A DNA stretch of 64,000 bases from Rapana venosa. Its lineage: Eukaryota; Mollusca; Gastropoda; Neogastropoda; Muricidae. Positions 30,300 to 41,305 of this stretch are shown here, in pieces (the first letter of the stretch is position 1; each line of letters begins with the position of its first letter). The DNA lies in contig CM054135.1 of the NCBI GenBank assembly GCA_028751875.1, forward strand, positions 11,162,631 through 11,226,630, read 5' to 3'. The notes beneath the pieces are model-generated. The model was not told the origin of the DNA and ran no database searches. It saw nothing but the letters and a program-made list of their open reading frames with translations. Position numbers and translations under genes: made by a program.

Positions 30300-31585
30300 C
30301 CTTTTCAATATCAACCCCTTGCTTGGATTTCTCTCCCTTGGCAACAGATCAACAAACTGGTTCTATAGTGATACAAGCACTACTCTTCCACAGCTTGATT
30401 AAAAAAAATATTTCAGCAAACACTGTACTCCGTCCTTTGTCCTCTGCTAGCTTCCTAAACCCAACATGCATGTGTGAAGTCAACACTGTAGGAACACAAG
30501 CAGTCCTCATTTGATGATCATTTCCAACTTTTTCGTAACTACCTGGTATTGCTCTATGTCCTCAATCCCCAAACAAGTATTCAGTGCTATTCTTTCATAC
30601 TTAAAAAAAAAAATCTGTGAAAATCACTAAACATTTTCCCTGACTAGCACTCTGTACAAGATACTACATGATCCGCAAGCTAATATGGAAGTGTAACCGA
30701 AAAGAAAAGCACAGGAGTGCATCTTCATAAAAGAACTAAAAATGAGTAGAATAACCAATAAAGCCAAATGGTATTAAAATTACAAGCTGTTTACTGTCAT
30801 CTTTTAGGCCAGAACAGAGAATGGGTTTTGGTTCAGTTATTTATTATTTTTTAAAGTTGTTTTTCTATTTATACATTTTTGTGTTCTTTGGTAGGGTTTT
30901 CATTATATTTACACTATGCTCCATACATCCACACTGACACAGTTTGTCAGTGGAAGGAGGGGAGGGGGTTGTGGTATGGGTGGGGGGGGGGGGAGGAGGA
31001 AGGGTGCAGGAGGAGAAAGGGGTAGTGGGGTGCGGGGGGGGGGGGGGAAAGGGAGGTCCAAATTTTGTGTATGAATGCACAAATAATTTAACTGACTGGA
31101 AGTACAGACACCCCTCCCCTCCTCCCCCTCCCAACCACCACCTTGGGAAGAACAGTTACACAGAAATACCTTCTTGACGCTGTTAACCCTTAGCTCTGAA
31201 TAAAAACAGTTTGAGTTGAAGACTGAATAACAGTGCTAAGGTGCTAGAGGTGGTGGTGGTAGTGGTGGGGCAAGGGGTAGGGGGGAGAGGGGGGCAGATC
31301 CACCAATAGGCAATGGTGATCACCAGCACAGTCTCACAGGCAGGAAGGGAGGAAGGAGGGAAGGCAGGGCAGGAGGTGTGCCAAGGTAGCTGAATACTAC
31401 TGGATCACTGTCTGGCATTTAAGGTTGCCCCATCTATATGGATTAATCTGTGAAAGGCTGGTGTGAGATAACAAAACTGTAAGTATCAAAAATTTGTGTC
31501 AAGTTCATGGTTTCTGTGATTCAGTGTTTGTGTCCGCTTCTTGAGCAGCCCACTAAGTTCTAAAACATAAAGAGGGCAGTGAGTG
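30300..31585. other. Unique-looking sequence with poly-G and CT patches
   Basis: No gene, splice-bounded exon or repeat copy is recognised. G-rich patches lie at 30955-31050 and 31245-31300 and a GGAA-rich patch at 31340-31375. ATTAAA-like motifs occur but are not tied to a gene. Confidence 0.6.
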
Positions 31586-31587
31586 GT

Positions 31588-31735
31588 TTTATTTATTTTA
31601 TTCTTTTATTTCTTTTTTGAGGATAATGGAATAAGTACTCAAGCGCTTTTTTTTCCATCCAGTCCCTGTGTGTATGCAGATTTGTCAATTTTGTTATCCA
31701 TTCCCACCGGCACACACTGTCCTACTCTTCCGAAA
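31588..31735 (-). mobile_element. SINE family A, 3' half
   Basis: TTGAGGATAATGGAATAAGT, ACTCAAGCGCTTTT, CATCCAGTCCCTGTGTGTAT and TTCCCACCGGCACACACTGT, in reverse orientation. Confidence 0.75.
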
Positions 31736-31737
31736 AA

Positions 31738-31952
31738 AACTGAGCCCTGTGTGCCAACGCACGCAGAACATCTTGCAGAACATCTTGCTTAAATCCAGTT
31801 TCGCTTTTGGTAACAGTAGGCCATTGTGTGCTGGTGGGAACAGATGACAACATTTACAAATTTATTATCATATTATATGTTCCTAAGGGCGGGGACTGGA
31901 TGTAAAAAAGCACATGAGTGCTTCTTCATTATCCTCGAAATAAAAGAATTTG
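31738..31952 (+). mobile_element. SINE family A, 3' half, inverted next to the previous copy
   Basis: It starts at GAGCCCTGTGTGCCAACGCA and continues with GGCCATTGTGTGCTGGTGGG, GGGGACTGGATGTAAAAAAG, CACATGAGTGCTTCTTCATT and CTCGAAATAAAAGAA. With the minus-strand copy it forms an almost spacer-free inverted pair. Confidence 0.75.
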
Positions 31953-31959
31953 TCTCCTG

Positions 31960-32479
31960 AAAAATGTCTGAGAATACTTATGTACCCCACCTAGCCAGTT
32001 TACTGCAAATGATTGACTGGCGCCTGGCACATATGCAGCATGGTTTTGATCCTACATTAAAAAAAGGCTACAGTGACATTAATGACATACTCTCAAATTT
32101 CCTGTCATACATTTCCATTTCTCCTTGGCTAAGGGTCCCTCCCCCCCCCCCCTCCCACCTCCTTTTTTTTGGTTTTGCAGTTGGAGGGACACATTTACAG
32201 AAAGGGTTGCCTTTTGCAAATTTCAGCTCCTTTCCATTTTTTTAAATCAACATTTTAAAAATGTTTTATTTACAGACATAATCTGGTTGCTGGCTGTCAA
32301 ACTGGGTACACAGGTTTGGCAAGTAGCTCCTCTCCCCCTCCTCCTTCATAAACCCCAGTAGCCTTTGAAAAGGGACAAAGGAGACAACTGGAGGTTTAAG
32401 GTATAGGCAGGTACAGTGAAGCCTGAAACTACACACAGGGTAGGTGGGAAAGGAAAGGGGATAGAGGGAAGACTGAACC

Positions 32480-32480
<1 letters not shown>
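31960..32480. other. Sequence without recognised feature
   Basis: Short open frames only, a poly-C patch near 32142, and no repeat match within the window. Confidence 0.6.
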
Positions 32481-32481
<1 letters not shown>

Positions 32482-32540
<59 letters not shown>

Positions 32541-32715
32541 GAGAGAGAGAGAGAGAGGGAGCTATTTATGTATTTATTTATTCTTTTATATGGAGTGAGA
32601 GATCTTTTTATTTATTTATTTATGTATTTATTCTTTTTTATGGAGAGAGAGAGCTTTTTATTTATTTATTTATTCTTCTATATGGAGGGAGAGAGCTTTT
32701 CATTTATTTATTTGT
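32482..32715. repeat. (GA)n tract and three tandem ~60-bp units
   Basis: About 80 bp of GA is followed by three units of TTTATTTATTTATT, TTCTTTTATATGG, AGAGAGAGAGCTTTT type (about 32570, 32605 and 32658). This is a local tandem repeat. Confidence 0.9.
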
Positions 32716-33400
32716 AACCCAGCAACAGATTTGTCCAGGAAAGGGGAAACATTTTAGGGGGTAACCAACACACAAAAAAGGGACATCTGTGACCAAAGCA
32801 CACATTCCATAAAGCCTAAACCAAAAGAAAAAATAGTACCAAAAACTTTAAATCTGTTCTAAGTTAACCCCAAAAATGGAATGTTAGGTTTTTTTAAAAC
32901 TGTTTTTTGTTGTTGATAGTTTAAAAAGTATATTTAGCTTGTATTAAAATTTATAAATGTAAGAAGGTGAAGGTTCATGGAAGGGATGTTAGGACACTGG
33001 CACTCAAAGGAATGATGTGAGGCCACGCAGTAGTGTTATGATAACACTTATCATTGTTTTAATCTACACAACAACACAACCTGAAACATAAAATTCAGGT
33101 AACTACTCTATCCATATTTAACCAGGAGCATAATTCATGAAAGGCACACACAGTGATTAGCTGAGCTGAATGTAAGAAAACCAAATTCCTTTCAGCACTC
33201 ATACCAAAATACCAAGTTAATCCTAGGAAACCAATAGAGAGTATACAGTTGTAAATCAGACAACCAGAGACTACAAAATAGCTAGGAAAATCCTTTCCTC
33301 AATACTCTCAACTGACATTATCCTAATAATGTCAACAGAACTTAGTCTATACTAAGATCTTTCACAACATGGCCCCTATCATACCCCATGAATATTGTAG
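32716..33400. other. AT-rich stretch without recognised feature
   Basis: No open frame of note, no SINE or LINE block, and no RNA-gene signal. Confidence 0.6.
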
Positions 33401-33401
33401 C

Positions 33402-33602
<201 letters not shown>

Positions 33603-33659
33603 GGGTGAGGCAGAGACAGAGCAGTCACAACCTAGTGCTTACAAAACCACAAATTAATC

Positions 33660-34455
33660 ACTTTTGACTCAAATGACTAACCATACACAGTCACACCTAC
33701 ATGTCAGACTGCCTACTTTAGCAGGGCAATTACCACTGGGGCCTAGCTATAGGCCTAGTCTTGTTACTGCATTTCAGTCTAACCTTCAAGTCTTCAACTC
33801 TTTTAGCAATCAACTCTTTATCTCAATTCACGTTTGCTATAGAAGTCTATCCCAATAGCTTTCTTACCAATCCACATTATTTTACTAGTGAATAATTCAA
33901 TTTATCAACTTTATCTCAGTATAACATATAATCAAATATTGATTAGTTACTCATAAAAATCCACTTTTAATATGAACATCCAATTATAGAATAAATCTGA
34001 GATCACACAATAAAATAATAAAAGTGTCACGACTTTAACCAACTTTCATGTGTAAAGCAACTACACACACTTTCACTGTACCAGTCACAATATTCAATCA
34101 ATAGCTAAATCCAGCTAGTACACACAAATGAAACTCACTTATCAAGTCAGCTTTTACATTAATAAATCTCTTTAACTAACAACTTCTATCAAAAAGAGAA
34201 AATCTCACTTACAGCTCAAGCAAAAGAACAAAACTACTGTTTTGTGTCTAAGTCATTCTGTGGAGTTTCACCACACAACAGCCTGTCTAACTTCACAAAG
34301 AACGTTGCACCAGACAGCAAACAAGAGAATGACTTTAAAATGCTATGTACACCCTGTTATATCCGTTTAGCTGCAGGACTACTAATTCCAACTGACCAAT
34401 GAATACATTTGCAAACTGAGACCACACATCCAAATAAGCTGACAAACAAATTTAT
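33660..34455. other. AT-rich unique sequence
   Basis: No gene or repeat is recognised. It ends where the LINE copy at 34456 starts. Confidence 0.6.
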
Positions 34456-35435
34456 TCACAAGTTCTCTTTACTCTCTACACTGCTCCACTCTCACATATA
34501 ATAAACAACCACCCTATTGATCATCATTTCTATGCCGATGATACTCAGCTTCAGTGCAGTGATACTGTTGAAAACTTGCCTTCCCTCCTGACAAATATGT
34601 CCTACTGCCTTCAAGACATTCAAAACTGGATGACTCAGAACAAGTTACAACTTAATGCCGATAAAACCGAAGCCATGCTCATAGGGACCCAACATAAACT
34701 TTCCTCTATCACAAAAACTTCAATAGAATTCGGCAATACGTCAGTTCCTTTGTCCAACTCTGTGAAGTATTTAGGAGTAGTTCTTGACAACACACTCTCT
34801 ATGAAAAAATTCATCACCCAGACCTGCCAGTCTTGCTACTATCAATTACGGCGCATAAGCGCGATTTGCAAGTATCTGTCCACTGATGCAACTTCCAAGC
34901 TTGTCACATCTCTCATTCTTTCACGTTTAGACTACTGTAATTCTCTTTTGGCTGGCCTACCAGCATCATCTATCCACTCTCCTCAAGGCATACAAAACTC
35001 TGCAGCTCGACTGGTCCTAAGAAAGAAAAAATCTTAACACATCACTCCTCTTCTGCAATCTCTTCACTGGCTGCCTGTCTCACAAAGACTGGAGTATAAA
35101 ATCAATACCCTCTGTTTCAAATGTCTCCACAAATTTGCACCCTCTTATCTCTGTAACTGTCTTCATCTGTACACTCCTTCCCGTTCCCTTCGTTCAGCCG
35201 CAGATACTTTGTGCATTCGAACACCCAGATTCAAACAAACCACTGTTGGCCATCGCTCCTTCTCTGTTTCTGGTCCATCCACCTGGAATGACCTCCCTCT
35301 TTCACTTCGACAAAAGCGTTCACTTGATACCTTCAAATCCAGCCTCAAAACACACTTATTTCCTACCTGAGACTTTCCCCCCAAATATCTGTCCCTAATT
35401 TTCAACAGCATCTTTCACCTTCTAAGTATTGTTCG

Positions 35436-35471
<36 letters not shown>

Positions 35472-35645
35472 GTGTGCGTGCATGCGTGCATACGTGCGTG
35501 CGCATGGTTTTTGAAATCTGTTGTTCATTATGTTTAAGGAGAGTTGCATGCCTGTAAATGATTGAGTGCAAGTGCTTCGATATTTTTTTTTTATACAAGA
35601 TTCAGCGCTATATAAATTCCATATATTATTATTATTATTATTATT
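34456..35645 (+). mobile_element. CR1/L2-like LINE 3' part with the best-preserved C-terminal RT frame
   Basis: A frame of 153 codons reads MSYCLQDIQNWMTQNKLQL, NADKTEAMLIG, VVLDNTLSMKKF, YYQLRRISAICKYLS and LDYCNSLLAGLPASSIHS to a stop after LRKKKS. The YADD box lies just upstream (ATGCCGATGATAC at 34532). The rest of the C-terminus, the 3' UTR with GT/GCGT and the ATT tail follow. It is 5' truncated before the YADD box. Compared with the copy at 20540-21160 it lacks nearly all the one-base deletions. Confidence 0.85.
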
Positions 35646-35929
35646 AAGTTATAATTAACCAATGTTCTACCCAAGACAAAATCTGCTGATTTACTAAAAG
35701 AAGGGGGTAGAGGTGAAAGAGAGAGGGAAATGAGGGAGGGGGGGGGGGACGGGGAAGGATGCTGTTCAGCAAGCAAGGGGCTCCACAAGCCTGTTGAATG
35801 AGACCAGCTGTGGCAAGCTCTGAGGTGTTTATCACATGACTGTTCCACTGGACACTCTACAACCATGCCTCAGACCATGAATTCCACTGTAGGCCAGCTG
35901 ACAAAGGGACTGTTAAAGACAAAGGCTGA

Positions 35930-36247
35930 GCCACCAGCCCTGGGACTTTAGGCCTACAATGAGAACACTTACCTACACCATCACACTGTTGCTAGTTTTC
36001 TAGCCCACAGAGACATGCTGACACTTAACATGGGAGAAAGTGTGACAGTACACAGGCCTCAATCAATTGCTAGGTCTCCCAGCCCACAGAGACATGCTGG
36101 ACACCTAAACTAAGAAAGGGACATTATATAGACTTCAATTCGTTTTTTTTTTTTTAAAGAGAAAGCCTCGGTGGATTAAAAGAATTTCCAAGCCACAACC
36201 ATGGGTATACAAACAGACTAAGAAAGTTGTTTGTCCAAACAGCATAC
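35930..36247 (+). repeat. Left arm of a 318-bp inverted repeat
   Basis: The arm begins GCCACCAGCCCTGGGACTTT and ends GTCCAAACAGCATAC. Its reverse complement is found at 37246-37563 with about a dozen differences. Inside the arm, CCCACAGAGACATGCTG occurs twice, about 87 bp apart, so the arm carries its own internal duplication. No open frame or tRNA-like head is seen. Confidence 0.9.
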
Positions 36248-36469
36248 TATAACTTGGAGGTTGACAAAGAAACCTGAGTCTCTCTTTTAGAACTGCTGAA
36301 CTAAGCAAATTATGCAATTTAACCAGGTTCAACACATTCTTTCTAGAAGGGAGGGAGGGGTGGAGGATGGGGTGGAGAGGGGAAGGAAAGGGGGGGGGGG
36401 GGGTTGTAGTTTAAAGGTTAGAGTGGCAAAATGCACTCTATAACATAAATGTTTAGACATTTTTTTAAA

Positions 36470-36812
36470 ATTTCATTCTTTTATAACGAGGATAAGGGAA
36501 TAAGCACTTATATGCTTTTTTACATCTAGTCCCCCTATGTATGGGGTTTTGTAAATTTTGTCATCCATTCCCACCAGCACACAATGGCCTACTCTTACGA
36601 AAAGCGGAACAGGATTTAACGTGTGCTCAAGATATTCTGTGTACATTCGCACACGGGACCTTGGTTTATAGTCTCATCCAAAGGACTTTTGGGGGGAGTG
36701 GAGTCTGCACTGATGTTAACTCCAGGGGAAAATATCCGCTTGAACAGGAATAGAACCAGGGTCGTCAGATTGCGAGTACAATGTTCTAACCACTAGGCTA
36801 TCTCGTCCCCCC
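36470..36812 (-). mobile_element. SINE family A, full length, in the loop of the inverted repeat
   Basis: TATAACGAGGATAAGGGAAT, GCACTTATATGC, GGTTTATAGTCTCATCC, GGGGAAAATATCCGC and GAACAGGAATAGAACCAGGG then CCACTAGGCTATCTCG are family A in reverse, with a mutated B box (TAGAACC for CGAACC). Confidence 0.8.
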
Positions 36813-37245
36813 CCCCCCCCCTTGATAATAAAGGAAGAAGGTGTAGGAATCTGAACATTTTCCTGAGACTTCCTGTCAACTTGAGACACCTGGCAGTTCC
36901 CAGCTGATCATGAGAGAGTTGGCAGTCACCAGCTAAGACATGCTTCATAGTTGTTTTAGAGGCAGCATGTGTTGTTCACCCAAATGGTTGGGGCTATGAT
37001 CCAGTTCTTTTTTTTTTTAATTTGGTAAGTGTCAATTCTTATTGATTGTGTTTTGATTATTAGGGGTTATATGTTGATATGTGCTACTATAATGTTCATG
37101 AGAGAAATATTAGCATTTGGGAAGAATGTGGCTTTGAGATGTTTCTGAAGTTATCTAGGTCAAAGTAAAATGTCATGATCAGAAATACATTGATGTTTTA
37201 AGTATTTCCCTAGCTATGAATTTTATGTTGTTGATCCAAACACAT

Positions 37246-37563
37246 GTATGCTGTTTGGACAAACAAACTTCTTAGTTTGTTTGTATACCCATGGTTGTGG
37301 CTTGGAAATTCTTTTAATCCACCAGGCTTTCTCTTTAAAACAAAACCAAACCAATTGAAGTCTATATAATGTCCTTTTCTTAGTTTAGGTGTCCAGCATG
37401 TCTCTGTGGGCTGGGAGACCTAGCAATTGATTGAGGCCTGTGTACTGTCACACTTTCTCCCATGTTAAGTGTCAGCATGTCTCTGTGGGCTAGAAAACTG
37501 GCAACAGTGTGATGGTATAGGTAAGTGTTCTCATTGTAGGCCTAAAGTCCCAGGGCTGGTGGC
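37246..37563 (-). repeat. Right arm of the 318-bp inverted repeat
   Basis: Reverse complement of 35930-36247: GTATGCTGTTTGGAC...CCAGGGCTGGTGGC. The loop between the arms is 998 bp and includes the family A SINE. The rest of the loop, 36815-37245, holds nothing I recognise. Confidence 0.9.
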
Positions 37564-37756
37564 GACAGAATGATGACAGGGTTAAGTATTGTATTGCACA
37601 ACGGGAATATAAGAATCTAAAGAAAAGAAAGAAAAAGACTACAATGATGCATTATATGCTGAACTCTTAAATTCCCTAAATGATCAACAGTTATTTTGGG
37701 GATCAGTGGGTAAAATATGTAATAGGAAGTCACAGCCTCAGATTGACATTTCTATC

Positions 37757-37827
37757 TAATAATAATAATAATGTATGGAATTTATATAGCGCTGAATCTT
37801 GTAAGGCAACAAATCAAAGCGCTCAGA
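37757..37827 (-). mobile_element. CR1/L2-like LINE 3' end, very short copy
   Basis: AATAATAATAATAATGTATG, GAATTTATATAGCGCTGAAT and AAATCAAAGCGCT in reverse; about 70 bp. It abuts the family B SINE at 37830. Confidence 0.7.
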
Positions 37828-37829
37828 TG

Positions 37830-38245
37830 TTATTTCATACCACTTTAAGTCACGCAGATTTCTCTTCGTGAAATTCGGGCTGCTCTCCCCGGGGAGAGCG
37901 GGAGAACGCGTCGCCACTTAGCGCTGCGCCACCCTTTCACCCTTTTTTTTTTTTTTTTCTGCAGCTGTATTTGTTTCCCTATCAGAGTGGCTTTTTTCTA
38001 AGAATTTTGCCAGGGACAACTCTCTTGTTGCCGTGGGGTTTTTTACGTGCGCTAAATAATTACGTGTAACACACGGGACCTCGGTTTATCGTCTCATCCG
38101 AATGACTAGCGCCCAGACCACCACTCATGGTCTAATGGATGGGGGAAAAATTTCCGGTCCAAACGGGGTACGAACCGCCGCACACTTCAGACCCGGACTT
38201 TTCGCTTTCTAGACAGGCGCGTTACCTCTAGACCACCGATCCACC
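37830..38245 (-). mobile_element. tRNA-derived SINE, family B
   Basis: In reverse orientation: CACTTTAAGTCACGCAGATT, GGGCTGCTCTCCCCGGGG, TCTCTTGTTGCCGTGGG, CTCGGTTTATCGTCTCATCC and GCGTTACCTCTAGACCACCG (A box). It is about as complete as the copy at 7243-7665. Confidence 0.8.
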
Positions 38246-38640
38246 TCTGATTGGTATCAACATTTTAAAGGTGTACTAGAAAAAGATGTTGAAGAAAATA
38301 ATATACAGAATGATGATTTAACAGAGGAAGGTGATGAGGTGTTAAACAGGCCAATTTTAAAAGAAGAAGTGTTACTAGCTATTAGAAAATTGAAAAACAA
38401 TAAATCTGCAGGCCCTGATGGTCTTATTGGAGAATTTTTTAAGATCTCAAATGAAGCCATTGTTCAGTTTTTAGTAAAGTTATTCAATTATTTATTTGAC
38501 ATAGGTATTTATCCTGAAAGTTGGAAAGAGTCTGTTATTTTTTCATTATTTAAAAAGGGGGATGTTAATAATGTCAACAACTATAGAGGAATATCATTAT
38601 GTAACATTAGTAGTAAACTATACAGTTTTGTTTTCAGATG
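38246..38640 (+). mobile_element. Non-LTR retrotransposon RT N-terminal fragment
   Basis: One open frame reads DWYQHFKGVLEKDVEEN, LKEEVLLAIRKLKNNKSA, GPDGLIGEFFK, ESWKESVIFSLFKKGDVN and NVNNYRGISLCNISSKLY, which are the linker and RT blocks 1-2 of a LINE. It stops at a poly-G run. A C-terminal RT piece lies at 41306-42395 and may be the same family. The clade was not determined. Confidence 0.8.
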
Positions 38641-38645
38641 TCACT

Positions 38646-38682
38646 GGGGGGGTGGGGGGGGGGGGGGGGGGGGGGGGGGGCT
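38646..38682. repeat. Poly-G run at the junction of the LINE and RanGAP1-like copies
   Basis: About 35 bases, almost all G. It truncates the RanGAP1-like copy at its 3' end and the LINE fragment at its 3' end, so it may mark an unresolved assembly junction. Confidence 0.8.
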
Positions 38683-40201
38683 TGTAATTTTTGTCTTCAC
38701 CCTTGAGCAAGCCCAGGTAGACGAGGAAAGCATTGGCTACCAAAGTGTCAGCACCTTCCACTTGACTGAAGATGTGCTGAAGCAAGCCATCTGCTATTTC
38801 ACAGGCGCACTTCTGACTCTTGTCGTTGTTTTCTTCCACCACCTGTGATACCCTCACTAATGTCTCCACCACTTTGCTGGCATCGTTGATGTCTGCCCCC
38901 ATGGCTTTCTTCATGGACTGGACACGATCAGGTCCCAGTTGCTGCAGTTTGCTTGGTGACGGAAATGCCCAAAACTCTTCGCCCGATATCTGTTTGGATG
39001 GTGTAATCGCCTTGCCGGTGACTTGCAGCTGTGGGTCTTCATTTACCTCCCCTTCAATGTCCTCTCCCGGCTCTTCTTCCTCTTCCACGTCTCCATCTTC
39101 TTCCGCATCATCTGAACCTTCATCGTCACTGAATGAAGCCAGGAGCTCCAGGCTCCCCAGGGATTCCATTGTGTCCTGCACCAGTTCTATGCCTCCCTCA
39201 CCTAACTGGTTCGCTTTCAAGTCCAGCAAGGTCAGGTTGTTTTTGTTGCCCAGCGCTCTCTGTGATGGCCACAGCACCGTTCTGTTTGATCTCATTGCCG
39301 CTCAGAATCACTTCCTTCAGCTTGGGCTGGCCCTCAATGAGGGCATCTGCCAGGGCCTTGGCTCCTCCAGTGCGCAACAGGCAGTCCCCAAAGTGGATCA
39401 CCTCCAGGTCGTGAAGCTTGGGAAGCACCTTTGCCATCTCCCGGCCCCCAGCCTCGACGATGGTGTTGTCGTTGAGGTTGAGGACTCGCAGCCTGGTGTT
39501 GACAGCAATGGCGTCCACCAGGGCGGTGATGCCAGGCAGGTTGATTCCGTTCTGGGGCATGGCCTGCTCCTCCAAGGTGCCAATGGCCTTGAAGGCAGCA
39601 GCCAGAGCAGTTGCACCGTCGTTTTCCAAGCGATTTCGCCCTGACACAAAGACTTTCAGTGCAAGGGGCTTGCCAGCTGCCACGCTGCTTTTGTGACATT
39701 CCAAGAGACACTCTGACAGCATCTTGCCTCCACCAGTCCATTGTTGTTGAGTCGCAACACTTGGAGAGAGTAAAAGCTCGTGCTCTTCAGCAAGTCCACC
39801 AAGGCCTCGATGCCGCGTGGCCCAAAGTGTTGTCGCTGAGGTCCAGCTCTACCAGCTGACAACCAGCAGCCATGATGGAGGCTCCCAAATGTTTCAAAGC
39901 AGGACGTATTTCAGTTTTCAGACGCCCCGTAAACATGTCACTCCATAAGGCCCTCTCAGACTCTGGATGTTTTTCTAGGGCTTTTGCCATGACTTCTGCA
40001 GCCTCCACTCCTAGCGTGTTGCCTTCCATGCGCAGAGCTGTCATGTGTGGGCATTTGCTGATCTTCCTCCACCAGCTCCTTGGCGTCTTCTGCTTTGTTC
40101 AACTGCCATCCTCTGCCTTTGAAACTCAGTTCGTTCTGTGAGTCAACTTTTGTCTGAGCTAGTTGCTTCGTTACATCCTCAACACTGGGTGAAGACATCA
40201 T
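38682..40201 (-). pseudogene. RANGAP1: RanGAP1-like intronless copy, frame-broken and 3'-truncated
   Basis: RanGAP activates the GTPase of Ran and so maintains the Ran gradient for nuclear transport. The copy starts at ATG 40201 (MMSSPSVEDVTKQLAQTKV). It continues through [78 protein letters not shown] and [20 protein letters not shown] (leucine-rich repeats), then an acidic stretch (DDAEEDGDVEEEEE), then the start of the C-terminal domain (LVANAFLVYLGLLKGEDK). It stops at a poly-G run, so the C-terminus is lost. There is no intron in about 1.5 kb, whereas animal RanGAP1 genes usually have many, so this is probably a retrocopy. Frame changes occur near 40055, 39828, 39738 and 39268. All are one- or two-base indels and could be sequence errors, in which case the copy might be intact. 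Confidence 0.8.
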
Positions 40202-40209
40202 GATCTCGC

Positions 40210-40912
40210 TGTGCTCTGGCCTGTTGCTTCCTAATTGTTCAGCAGTAACTGTCTTTCATTACATTTGATTGGGAAAACGTTTGATTGTGAGTTATTTGAT
40301 TTATTGCCCACCATACAATCTTTGAGTTGTATTTGGGAGATAAGAAATCTTGGACATGTTTCTTTTTTTTCTCATCTTTTTTGTGAGTTTATGGCATTTC
40401 ATCATTTTTTGACTCTTTATAATATCTATGTTTTAAAAAAAAAATCTGTTAGATAGCATGCTTCTTATAGTTAGAAGTGAGTCAGGGAGGTTTGGGGATG
40501 TGTTTTGCCCACCCACACATGCATGGAGGCACGAATGCACACACACAGTGGGCGTACGCACATCTCCATGTACACACACCATTGAAACATGTCATACAAT
40601 AAGAAAAATATCAATTATTATGATGCACTGAATTTCATTAAAAGAAAAGTTGTTTTTAAACTTGCTGTCATAAGCTGTGTATAGCTGATCAGTTTTACTC
40701 TGAGTTGTCAGGTATGTTTTGTTTTGTTGTTGTTTTAACAATACAATGCAATACAATGCAATACTTTATCATCTCAACATTACAGACCTGCCTATCAGTA
40801 CGTTTTTTTCTCTCCATATTTTAACGATTTGGGGGCGTCAAATACGAAATTATGAATTTACTTATAAAAATACCATATTGACAACAACCACAAAAAGGGT
40901 TGGGTTTTTTTT

Positions 40913-40943
<31 letters not shown>

Positions 40944-41300
40944 GGAGTGAAACTGCAGCAAAGAGTTTAAGGGATGTAACTCTTACATGCCGATTTCTTC
41001 CCTTATCTCTCACATTTCGAGTCATCACCATAATTATAGGCCTAGAACAGCAAGTGAACCTGCAAAGTACCAACCATGAATATCCAAATTCAAGGAATGG
41101 ATGGGCCAGCAGCAATAATCATGGCAGAGGGGTGAAGGGGGATGGTAGGAAGAGGGGGGAGAGTGGGTGGGTGTGGCGGGACTTTCACTACCATGTGTGC
41201 CATCACAGTGCAAGGGGGTGGGGGGTAGGGGGGGGGGGGGGGGTCCCTTCAGCAGGTGTCAGGCACTGTTTACGTTAGGTAAGAAGCAGTAGGCCTAGGT
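40210..41300. other. Unique sequence with a pentamer tail and G runs
   Basis: AATACAATGCAATACAATGC followed by AATACTTTATCATCTC (40738-40780) is a reversed retroelement 3' end with a CATTG tail. T and G homopolymers lie at 40905-40945 and 41220-41245. No gene is seen. Confidence 0.5.
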
Positions 41301-41305
41301 CCTCC

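Noticed and set aside
38820..39644. 274-codon plus-strand frame over the RanGAP1-like copy
   Set aside because: Antisense shadow of the RanGAP1-like sequence, which is clearly read on the minus strand.
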